Origin: Lachnospiraceae bacterium
Lineage (GTDB): Bacteria > Bacillota > Clostridia > Lachnospirales > Lachnospiraceae
NCBI GenBank assembly: GCA_017635395.1
Contig: JAGBLN010000016.1
Coordinates: 1-64,000, forward strand
DNA length: 64,000 bases
Direction of reading: 5' to 3'
The notes beneath the pieces are model-generated. The model was not told the origin of the DNA, ran no database searches, and saw only the letters and a list, made by a program, of their open reading frames with translations. A program made the position numbers and the translations under genes. Shown in pieces: positions 9,204 to 15,923 of the stretch; the stretch's first letter is position 1, and every line of letters starts with the position of its first letter.

Positions 9204-9797
9204 ATGGCTGATTATCCTATAATCTCGGACGTTAGCTCTTACATAGTGAGAATGCTTCGTGAAAAGATGTGCCCGGAGCCTATTCCGTCTCCGAACAATA
9301 TAGAGATATCCTCTCCGGCATCACAGGATGTTGACTACATAGTAGGACTTTACCTCTATGATATAAGAGAGGACATGGAAGTGGCACAGCCAAAGAGGAT
9401 CCAGAAGGGAAGGATCCAGCTTCAAAAGCCGCCAAGACCGTATGATTTATTCTATATGGTCTTCATAAACGGGGGAGGCCAGATGGGCCTGAAAGACCCT
9501 GATATACAAAAAATCATCGGACGAGCTGCACAGATCGTCAACGACAACAATTCTGTGTATCCCAACGAGCTCCAGGGCTGGCTGGATACGCAGGAACCTC
9601 CGATAGTACTGTCTCAGGCGAAGATAAGTCTGGAGGAGAAGGTAAGGGTGTGGCAGGCTATCAATAAGCCCTATCAGATAAGCCTGTTCTATAAGGCGGC
9701 ACCTGTTTACCTGTCGAGCGAGATCGTTATCAATACGCCTCGTGTTGTTGATAGCGAATTCAATCTGGGCATAACCGGTGATCAAAATGAATCCTGA
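9204..9797 (+). CDS. DUF4255 / Pvc16-family tail terminator (Cis16-like)
   Basis: 197 residues with a good AAGGGAG site. The start (IISDVSSYIVRMLREKM), the central LYLYDIRED and the C-terminal VRVWQAINKPYQISLFYKAAPVYLSS match the DUF4255 family, called Pvc16_N in Photorhabdus virulence cassettes. Family members cap the distal end of the inner tube and sheath in contractile injection systems. It is the first clear tail gene of the cluster and a marker that separates CIS loci from ordinary prophages. It is followed by a 50-base gap and the next tail-associated gene. Confidence 0.88.
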   Translation: MADYPIISDVSSYIVRMLREKMCPEPIPSPNNIEISSPASQDVDYIVGLYLYDIREDMEVAQPKRIQKGRIQLQKPPRPYDLFYMVFINGGGQMGLKDPDIQKIIGRAAQIVNDNNSVYPNELQGWLDTQEPPIVLSQAKISLEEKVRVWQAINKPYQISLFYKAAPVYLSSEIVINTPRVVDSEFNLGITGDQNES

Positions 9798-9847
9798 CTT
9801 CTGCCAAAGGCACAAAGTGGCAGGGTTGATAGGAAGAAAGGAGGAAT

Positions 9848-10618
9848 GTGAGCATTTCTGTAATCAGAGCGAGACTGGATCTGTTGGTGTCACTTCTTGA
9901 CACGACTACCGGGCGACCGGTTAACACACTTGATGTGAGGATCTATCGCAACGGAGAGCTGACCAGGCCTGCTTCAAGAGGCGGCGGGAACTACATTTTT
10001 ATCAACACGGACAGAGAAGACTTTCTCATGCGAGTGGAGGTAAGGGGATATGAGTCCTGCGATGTGCCTATAAAGTATGCCGAGCTCGATGAAAGAGTAC
10101 CGCAATGTCTGTTGTTCCTGATGCCTTCAGAGAGCAAAAAGAGCGGAATCCCGGTAATGGATTACTCAGGCAACGATCCCAGGATCAAGGCCATCGAAGC
10201 AATCAACATTGATACTACTAACATAAGCTTCGCGTCCTTTACCAAGCGTGACAACTCAATGGATTTTTTCAGTCAGGCAAGAACCAGTCTGACATTCGAC
10301 AACCAGTACTACGCAATCCTGAAACCGGACAGAAAGGGCTATGTAAAAGTCAGGATCAAAGAGGTACTGTCAACACAAAAGGTTCGTCTATACGACGCAC
10401 CGCCACCCGAAGAACTGGGGAAAAATGCACCGATAGCCAGGATCATATTTGGTCAGGTTAAGGACGGACATTATATTATCCGTGTAAGGGCAGGAAGGCC
10501 GAATGACAGATACATCATCTGTAAACGATATGATGATCATGAAGAATTTGAAATGGTTGTCTTCGGGGATGATGGAAAACCTGTGAACGTACAGGATAGT
10601 GCAGAAGAAAGCGAGTAA
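9848..10618 (+). CDS. Unassigned CIS-cluster protein, beta-rich N-terminus
   Basis: 256 residues from a GTG start. An AAAGGAGG lies only a few bases upstream, closer than usual, so an alternative non-ATG start a few codons in is possible. The first about 95 residues (LDLLVSLLDTTTGRPVNTLDVRIYRNG) resemble the beta-sandwich regulatory-type domain often fused to or encoded beside Pvc16-family proteins; the remainder is beta-rich (YAILKPDRKGYVKVRI, ARIIFGQVKDGHYIIRVRAG). No catalytic motif or membrane segment. Between the terminator and the PAAR-like gene, it could be a terminator accessory or a fibre/adhesion component. I cannot assign a function. Confidence 0.6.
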   Translation: MSISVIRARLDLLVSLLDTTTGRPVNTLDVRIYRNGELTRPASRGGGNYIFINTDREDFLMRVEVRGYESCDVPIKYAELDERVPQCLLFLMPSESKKSGIPVMDYSGNDPRIKAIEAINIDTTNISFASFTKRDNSMDFFSQARTSLTFDNQYYAILKPDRKGYVKVRIKEVLSTQKVRLYDAPPPEELGKNAPIARIIFGQVKDGHYIIRVRAGRPNDRYIICKRYDDHEEFEMVVFGDDGKPVNVQDSAEESE

Positions 10619-10634
10619 CGGAAAGGAGGAGTAA

Positions 10635-11006
10635 ATGCCGAATGTTGTAACAAATGGAGCGATGTGCAGATGTGCATTCAGCGCCACGACAGCCCCACTA
10701 AAGGTTACATCACAGATGAAACTGAGTATCGAGGGAAAGCCGGTGGCAACAATATGTGACAATCAGCCTTTTGCCAACATTGGACCATTCGGAATGTGTA
10801 CTAATCCGGCTAATCCGGCGGTAGCAGCAGCGCTGGGAGCACCCCAACCCTGCACTCCGATGACAGGAACACCCTGGATGGGAGCAAACCCGAAGGACAT
10901 GGCAGGAAACTATCCGATACTTACGGACACATGCACAACAATGTGCGCATACGGCGGGACTATCACAATTGACAGTGCCGGACAAGTTAAGACACAAAAT
11001 CAATAA
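10635..11006 (+). CDS. DUF4280 PAAR-like spike-tip protein
   Basis: 123 residues, strong AAAGGAGG site. It has the full DUF4280 pattern: NGAMCRCAFS at the start, FANIGPFGMCTNPANP in the middle, PCTPMTGTPW, and TDTCTTMCAYGGTITI near the end. Nine cysteines are spread along the chain, consistent with a metal-stabilised fold like PAAR tips. Family members sharpen the spike of type VI-like and extracellular contractile systems or act as adaptors that load effectors. It is placed next to the sheath gene rather than beside the gp5-like spike (21,036), an arrangement worth noting. Confidence 0.85.
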   Translation: MPNVVTNGAMCRCAFSATTAPLKVTSQMKLSIEGKPVATICDNQPFANIGPFGMCTNPANPAVAAALGAPQPCTPMTGTPWMGANPKDMAGNYPILTDTCTTMCAYGGTITIDSAGQVKTQNQ

Positions 11007-11030
11007 CAATGAAAGGATAAGGTAAGAATT

Positions 11031-12734
11031 ATGGCAGAATATTTTTCACCTGGAGTCTATGTTGAGGAATATGATAATTCACCCAGAAGTATCGAGGGTG
11101 TAGGAACAAGCACAGCCGGCTTCGTCGGCATGGCTGAAAAAGGTCCTGTTTCAGGAATTCCTCAGCTTGTGACAAGCTTCAAGAGCTTCCGTCAGCAGTT
11201 TGGCGGTTTCTTAAGTGAATTCAAATATGGCGAGTACAGATATCTCGCTAACAGCGTTGAGCAGTTCTTCAACAACGGCGGAACAAGATGCTATGTAATG
11301 CGTGTAGCTCCTCAGGATGCACTTCCCGCAAGTGCAGACAAGGGCGTTGTAAAGTTCATCGCTGCAAACCCTGGTAAGTGGGGCGACAAGATCCAGGTTG
11401 CTTTAACAACCGTTAAGAAGGTAAAGATGCAGCTCATCGAGAAGACTCCGGTTGGCTACAAGGCTAAGAAGACCGAAGGCTTCAGAGAGGGTGACGTTGT
11501 AGAGTACAACGGAACTTTCCACAAGATCAAGGCTATCCTTGATGATGTAGTTGTATTCGATGACAAGATGCCGGACAGCGCTGTTGATAACGGCACAGTT
11601 CCTAAGAACTTCGTATATCTTGTAACCTTCGACCTTATGGTAACAGCTGGTGATGATTCAGAGACATACACAGATATGACACTGAACAACCAGTCACCTG
11701 CATTCATCGCAAACCGCATGAAGCACAGCGCTATCGTAAAGCTTGAAGTTAAGGATACTGACAAGGCATTAAGCCCTGTAGAGTCTATCCTTGGCAAGGG
11801 CCTTACAAGCGGAGCTTTCCTTCTTGCAGGCGGTTCTGACGGTTCCATCGCTAAGGTTAAGGCTGGAACATTCATCGGTGAGGACGGTGGTCCTGGCAAC
11901 AGAACCGGTCTTCAGGCATTCATCGAGAACAGCACCATCTCAATGATCGCTGTACCCGGTGTTACAGATCCTGAAGTAGTAGTTGCACTTGTTGCACACT
12001 GCGAGAACTTAAAGAACAGATTCGCAGTTATCGATATGCCTGGTGATATGTATAAGACAGAGGATCTCATCCGTTATCGCGGACTCATTGATTCTACTTA
12101 TGCAGCTATGTATCATCCTTGGATCCAGGTACTTGACCGCTCAACAGGCAATGCCGGTTTCATTCCTCCTTCGGGAGCAATCATGGGTGTATACTCCAGA
12201 ACCGATATCGCTCGTGGCGTACACAAGGCTCCTGCTAACGAGACTATCTTCTGTACTGGTCTTAAGACCAACTACAACAAGGATGAGCAGGATATCCTCA
12301 ATCCTGAAGGAATCAACCTTATACGTTCATTCCCTGGACAGGGTATCAGAGTATGGGGTGCAAGGACTGCAAGCTCCAATTCCGCATTCAAGTATGTCAA
12401 CGTTCGCCGTCTGTTCATCTTCGTGGAAGAGAGCATCAAGGCAAACACCAACTGGGTTGTATTCGAGCCCAACGATCAGATGCTGTGGCAGAGAGTTGCA
12501 CTTACTGTTTCCTCCTTCCTGGATGGTCTGTGGAGAAACGGCATGTTAGCAGGAAGCACTGCATCAGAGAGCTATTTCGTAGAGATCGGTACCTCAACAA
12601 TGACAAGGGACGACATCATGAACGGCAGACTTATCTGCAACATCGGTATCGCTCCTTCGAGACCTGCCGAATTCGTTATCTTCCGTGTAACTCAGCATAC
12701 AGCTGAAGCCGGTGGTGGCGGAGAAGAAGGCTGA
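11031..12734 (+). CDS. Contractile tail sheath protein
   Basis: 567 residues. The N-terminus FSPGVYVEEYD..RSIEGVGTSTAGFVG is the classic phage tail sheath start (handshake domain), and the C-terminal part (NTNWVVFEPNDQMLWQRV, then FLDGLWRNGMLAG and a final FVIFRVTQH strand) is the conserved sheath domain. Length suits a one-domain-insertion sheath such as those in extracellular CIS. The protein polymerises around the tube and contracts to drive it out. Codon use is biased (Ile mostly ATC, Lys AAG, Gly GGT/GGC) compared with neighbours, as expected for a very abundant product. A 7-bp stem-loop lies between it and the tube gene. Confidence 0.95.
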   Translation: MAEYFSPGVYVEEYDNSPRSIEGVGTSTAGFVGMAEKGPVSGIPQLVTSFKSFRQQFGGFLSEFKYGEYRYLANSVEQFFNNGGTRCYVMRVAPQDALPASADKGVVKFIAANPGKWGDKIQVALTTVKKVKMQLIEKTPVGYKAKKTEGFREGDVVEYNGTFHKIKAILDDVVVFDDKMPDSAVDNGTVPKNFVYLVTFDLMVTAGDDSETYTDMTLNNQSPAFIANRMKHSAIVKLEVKDTDKALSPVESILGKGLTSGAFLLAGGSDGSIAKVKAGTFIGEDGGPGNRTGLQAFIENSTISMIAVPGVTDPEVVVALVAHCENLKNRFAVIDMPGDMYKTEDLIRYRGLIDSTYAAMYHPWIQVLDRSTGNAGFIPPSGAIMGVYSRTDIARGVHKAPANETIFCTGLKTNYNKDEQDILNPEGINLIRSFPGQGIRVWGARTASSNSAFKYVNVRRLFIFVEESIKANTNWVVFEPNDQMLWQRVALTVSSFLDGLWRNGMLAGSTASESYFVEIGTSTMTRDDIMNGRLICNIGIAPSRPAEFVIFRVTQHTAEAGGGGEEG

Positions 12735-12772
12735 CGAGAGTATTGACTAAAGTTAAAGAATAAGTAATGGTT

Positions 12773-12789
12773 CGGCCCGTAACGGGCCG
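12773..12789 (+). other. Short GC-rich stem-loop between sheath and tube genes
   Basis: Seven perfect base pairs (CGGCCCG / CGGGCCG) close a TAA loop. No T-run follows, so this is not a classical terminator. It lies in the 91-base gap between two genes whose products are needed in many copies. It may slow RNA decay or tune the relative amounts of the two messages; this is inference from position. Confidence 0.45.
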
Positions 12790-12825
12790 GGCAGTTACGA
12801 GGAAGATTTGAAAGGAGATTAAATT

Positions 12826-13338
12826 ATGGCAGGTACAACTCAGGATGCTTATACAAATGGCAGGGGTTCAGCTTATCCGTTGACAAAAATGAACTTCTTC
12901 GTTCAGGTTGACGGTATAGACGGAACAGCTGCATTCAGTGAAGTAACAGGCATTGAGTCATCAGTAGACGTGATCGAGTTCAGACAGGGTAATGCAGGAA
13001 GCATGGCACCTGTTAAGCTTCCCGGTCTCGTAAAGCATGGTAATGTAACACTTAAACTTGGTTATGTACAGGGTACAGCATTCAAGACATGGGTACAGGA
13101 GTGTGTATCCGAAATCAGAGGTGAGATTCCCCGTCACAACGTTTCCATCGAGCTTATCGATGTAAACCAGGGTACTCCTCAGGCTGCACTTGATGCACTT
13201 ACCGGTGGTACACAGGTATGGATACTTACCAATGCATGGGTTGCTAAGTACAATGCACCTGATATGGATGCAAAGAATTCCGATGTTGCTATCGAATCTA
13301 TCGAGATCGCATACGAGGAACTTGTAATTCCTAACTAA
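12826..13338 (+). CDS. Inner tube protein (gp19/Hcp-like)
   Basis: 170 residues preceded by AAAGGAGATTAAATT. The pattern FFVQVDGIDGTAAFSEVTGIESSVDVIEFRQGN, then KLPGLVKHGNVTLKLG, and the final IESIEIAYEELVI strand is diagnostic of the T4 gp19-like tail tube family. Six copies per ring stack to form the rigid inner tube that carries cargo. It sits directly after the sheath gene as in most contractile systems, and shares its highly biased codon use. The message is followed by a very stable hairpin at 13,364. Confidence 0.94.
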   Translation: MAGTTQDAYTNGRGSAYPLTKMNFFVQVDGIDGTAAFSEVTGIESSVDVIEFRQGNAGSMAPVKLPGLVKHGNVTLKLGYVQGTAFKTWVQECVSEIRGEIPRHNVSIELIDVNQGTPQAALDALTGGTQVWILTNAWVAKYNAPDMDAKNSDVAIESIEIAYEELVIPN

Positions 13339-13363
13339 TCAAAAAATTCCGTTTTCTGACGGA

Positions 13364-13393
13364 CGCAGCACAAGGGTTTTCCCTTGTGCTGCG
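13364..13393 (+). other. Stable 13-bp hairpin after the tube gene
   Basis: A perfect 13-bp stem (CGCAGCACAAGGG / CCCTTGTGCTGCG) closes a four-T loop in the 105-base gap downstream of the tube gene. A weaker 5-bp hairpin (13,348-13,363) precedes it. No U-tract follows on either strand, so simple intrinsic termination is unlikely. A probable role is 3'-end protection or partial attenuation that leaves sheath and tube messages more abundant than the baseplate messages; this has not been shown. Confidence 0.65.
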
Positions 13394-13443
13394 GTGTGAG
13401 GAAACGAAAAAAGTGATCACTAAAAAAGAATGGAGAAATGGAA

Positions 13444-13806
13444 ATGGAAACAGTTTACGAGTTCGAACTTCCGAAGGGTTACATGGACGGAGCAGGTGAG
13501 CTCCACAGGCGCGGCAAGATGCGTCTTGCAACCGCAGGCGATGAGATATCTGCCACAAGGGATCCCAGGGTTTTATCCAACCCCTCTTATCTCACGATAG
13601 TTATCTTAAGCCGCGTGGTTACAGAGCTGGAAGGCCTGGAGATGGTAAATGCTACCGTAATAGAAAAGCTTTTTACGGCAGATCTTGCTTTCCTTCAGGA
13701 TATGTATCAGAGAATAAACGATATTGAGCCGCCGGTAATGACGGCAGTATGCCCTGACTGCGGTAAGACATTTGAGGTGCCGCTAAATTTTACCGGGGAG
13801 GGTTGA
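13444..13806 (+). CDS. CIS tail assembly protein with CxxC zinc-finger-like end
   Basis: 120 residues. The ATG at 13,444 is chosen over the ATG six bases earlier because GGAG lies eight bases before it. The core (DPRVLSNPSYLTIVILSRVVTELEGLEMVNATVIEKLFTADLAFLQ, quoted here only by its ends DPRV and AFLQ) matches the small protein that follows tube genes in many extracellular CIS loci. It ends with CPDCGKTFEV, half of a zinc ribbon. It is probably a tube or tape-measure assembly chaperone, by analogy to small tail assembly proteins of phages. It overlaps the next gene by four bases. Confidence 0.7.
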   Translation: METVYEFELPKGYMDGAGELHRRGKMRLATAGDEISATRDPRVLSNPSYLTIVILSRVVTELEGLEMVNATVIEKLFTADLAFLQDMYQRINDIEPPVMTAVCPDCGKTFEVPLNFTGEG

Positions 13807-14012
13807 GGCTTTATCCGAAGGATGAGCTGTACAGGGAAATGTCTTTCATCTCTTACTACTTCCATTGGAGTGAAGATGAAGTCCTGTCCCTGGATCATGT
13901 GAGCAGGCGCAGATGGTGCTCGGAGATTTCGGAGATCAATAAGAGCCTTAATCCCTCTAAAAAGAAAAAGGAAAAGAGCATACTTGATATGAAGCCTGAC
14001 AGACGCATATAA
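13803..14012 (+). CDS. DUF6760-family CIS protein
   Basis: 69 residues from a TTG that overlaps the preceding stop (TTGA). The pattern YPKDELYREMSFISYYFHW, then LDHVSRRRW and EISEINKSLN is the DUF6760 signature: small, helix-rich proteins encoded beside the tube genes in CIS clusters. The exact role is unknown; an assembly factor acting with the upstream CxxC protein is likely because the pair is translationally coupled. The last 15 residues are very basic (KKKKEKS). Confidence 0.72.
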   Translation: MRLYPKDELYREMSFISYYFHWSEDEVLSLDHVSRRRWCSEISEINKSLNPSKKKKEKSILDMKPDRRI

Positions 14013-14033
14013 CAGATAAAGAAGGAGGACCGC

Positions 14034-15908
14034 ATGGCTTCTGATAATATATTAGTCAGCAATAAGGGCTTACATCCTACGATAAATTTCAGATTCATGT
14101 TAAGGGTCTGGGGTATTTTTGACGTTCCCTGCAGAAGCATAAGGGCTTTTACAAAGCCTAATGAATATGAATTTATCCAGGAAGGCGGACTCAATGACTA
14201 TGTCCATATAAGGAGAAAACCCATCAGCCAGCCTTTTAAGCTTGTGGTTGAAAGATATGCGGGTACCGACTATATAGATCCGCTTCCTAACGGTGCGGAG
14301 CTGGTACTGCCGGTACTGCTTTTCATATGGAACGACAGGGGGTCATTAGCCTCCATGTTTTCATTTTCAGGCTGTGTGGTAATGGAAAAGGAGTATGGTG
14401 AGCTTTCCGCAGAAAAGGCCGGCCTCTTTACGGAGACCATTACTATCGGCTACACGACCCTGACTCCCATAAACATTCCTGACGGTTTGAATGACAGCGG
14501 CGGAAAAGAGCCCTGGGACTTCAAGACTGACGGAAATAAGACTAAATGGGCTAATACAAGGAGCGTGTACCATGCTGATAAGTGGGATGCGAAAGATCTT
14601 GCGGCCAAGTGGGAGCCGGATGACGGTACTGAAAATGTCCGGGCCATGTCTGCTGCTGTACTGAATTATACTGCCAAGAATGCTACAAAAGATCCTAATC
14701 TTCAGATAAAGTGGGATCCTAAGAACGGCACAAAGAACGCGCGTGCCATGAATACAGGTTATTATAAGGATTATAAGGCTGTTGAAAAAGATCCTAAGCT
14801 TCAGATAAAGTGGGATGCTAAGAGCGACGGCACGAAGAACAAGCGTGCCATGAATACTAAGGAGATATATAAGGATTATGAGGCTGTTGTAGCAGATGCT
14901 AAGCTTAAGGCTAAGTGGGAATACCAGTCAGGTGTAGCTCCCCAGAAGAACGTCCGTGCCCTTTCCCGTGAGATTTATCATGGAGCAGGCTGGAAGAAAT
15001 CTGATAATGCAGTCAAGTGGGATGCTAAGGGCGACGGCACGAAGAACAAGCGTGCCATGAATACTAAGGAGATATATAAGGATTATGAGGCTGTTGTAGC
15101 AGATGCTAAGCTTAAGGCTAAGTGGGAATACCAGTCAGGTGTTAGCCCGCAGAAAAATGTCCGTGCCCTTTCCCGTGAGATTTATCATGGAGCAGGCTGG
15201 AAGGAATCTGATAATGCGGTCAAGTGGGATGCTAAGGGCGACGGCACGAAGAACAAGCGTGCCATGAATACAGGCAGATTTGAATATACTGCCAAGACTA
15301 ATGATCCAAAGATTAAGGAGAAGTGGGAATATCAGTCAGGTGTTATTCCTCAGAAGAATGTTCGTGCCCTTTCCCGTGAGATTTATCATGGCGGCGGATG
15401 GTCGGCAGCTGAGACTTCGGCTAAGTGGGATCCTAAGAACGGCACAAAGAATGAGCGCGCCATGTCTACCGGTATGTTTGATTATACTGCCAAGACTAAT
15501 GATGCAAAGCTCAAAGCTAAGTGGGAATATAAGTCGGGCAATAATCCGCCGAAGAACGAGCGTGCCATGTCTACTGGTATGTTTGATTATACTGCCAAGA
15601 CTGGTGATGCAAAGCTCAAGGCTAAGTGGGAATATAAGTCAGGCAAGATTCCCCCGGAGAATGAGCGTGCGCTTACCAGGAAGGTGGATTATGGCAAGAA
15701 GGGCGGCAAGGCTAAGTCCTCCATACAGGCGCCTCTTGACCATGGCAATAATAATGCAGTAAAGACTCCAAGGGCCCAGTCGAGACAGATTTTCCATGGC
15801 AACGGCTGGCAGGCAGCTTCCTTCCAAGGCGTATGGAAGTATGACAAGGGTAATCCGTCCAAGGGTTACAGAGGTATGTCGGCGGCTTTCCTTAGCGGCG
15901 GCAACTAA
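14034..15908 (+). CDS. Tube-like protein with long tandem-repeat extension
   Basis: 624 residues with a strong GGAGG site. Residues 1-150 (FRFMLRVWGIFDVP, NEYEFIQEGGLNDYV, RRKPISQPFKLVVERY) match the gp19-like second tube protein of CIS, which normally is about 150-200 residues and starts the tube at the baseplate. The remaining 470 residues are about 13 copies of a 33-36-residue unit with core NxRAMS/T....Y and KWD/KWE about 15 residues on; two unit types alternate (RAMNT..IYKDY and RALSREIYHGxGW), giving a 69-residue higher-order repeat. The extension is Lys-, Tyr- and Trp-rich. It could line or cross the lumen, hold cargo, or form an external fibre. I know of no described family with this architecture. 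Confidence 0.8.
   Translation: MASDNILVSNKGLHPTINFRFMLRVWGIFDVPCRSIRAFTKPNEYEFIQEGGLNDYVHIRRKPISQPFKLVVERYAGTDYIDPLPNGAELVLPVLLFIWNDRGSLASMFSFSGCVVMEKEYGELSAEKAGLFTETITIGYTTLTPINIPDGLNDSGGKEPWDFKTDGNKTKWANTRSVYHADKWDAKDLAAKWEPDDGTENVRAMSAAVLNYTAKNATKDPNLQIKWDPKNGTKNARAMNTGYYKDYKAVEKDPKLQIKWDAKSDGTKNKRAMNTKEIYKDYEAVVADAKLKAKWEYQSGVAPQKNVRALSREIYHGAGWKKSDNAVKWDAKGDGTKNKRAMNTKEIYKDYEAVVADAKLKAKWEYQSGVSPQKNVRALSREIYHGAGWKESDNAVKWDAKGDGTKNKRAMNTGRFEYTAKTNDPKIKEKWEYQSGVIPQKNVRALSREIYHGGGWSAAETSAKWDPKNGTKNERAMSTGMFDYTAKTNDAKLKAKWEYKSGNNPPKNERAMSTGMFDYTAKTGDAKLKAKWEYKSGKIPPENERALTRKVDYGKKGGKAKSSIQAPLDHGNNNAVKTPRAQSRQIFHGNGWQAASFQGVWKYDKGNPSKGYRGMSAAFLSGGN
14826..15450 (+). repeat. 207-bp tandem DNA repeats inside the tube-like gene
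   Basis: The stretch beginning GACGGCACGAAGAACAAGCG occurs at 14,826, 15,033 and 15,240, exactly 207 bases apart (69 codons). The first two units are nearly identical over more than 100 bases, and the third diverges after about 30 bases. More diverged copies extend to about 15,700. The period keeps the reading frame, so unit number can change by recombination without breaking the protein. Confidence 0.85.
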
Positions 15909-15923
15909 GAGGAACAGACTTAA

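Noticed and set aside
12743..12771. Promoter between sheath and tube genes (TTGACT)
   Set aside because: The expected -10 position reads AATGGT, too poor to support a call.
14826..15700. CRISPR-like array
   Set aside because: The repeats are in-frame coding units of about 207 bases with no unique spacers and no cas genes nearby.
15280..15762. Arg/Leu-rich plus-strand open frame
   Set aside because: It is an out-of-frame reading of the tandem repeats in the tube-like gene.
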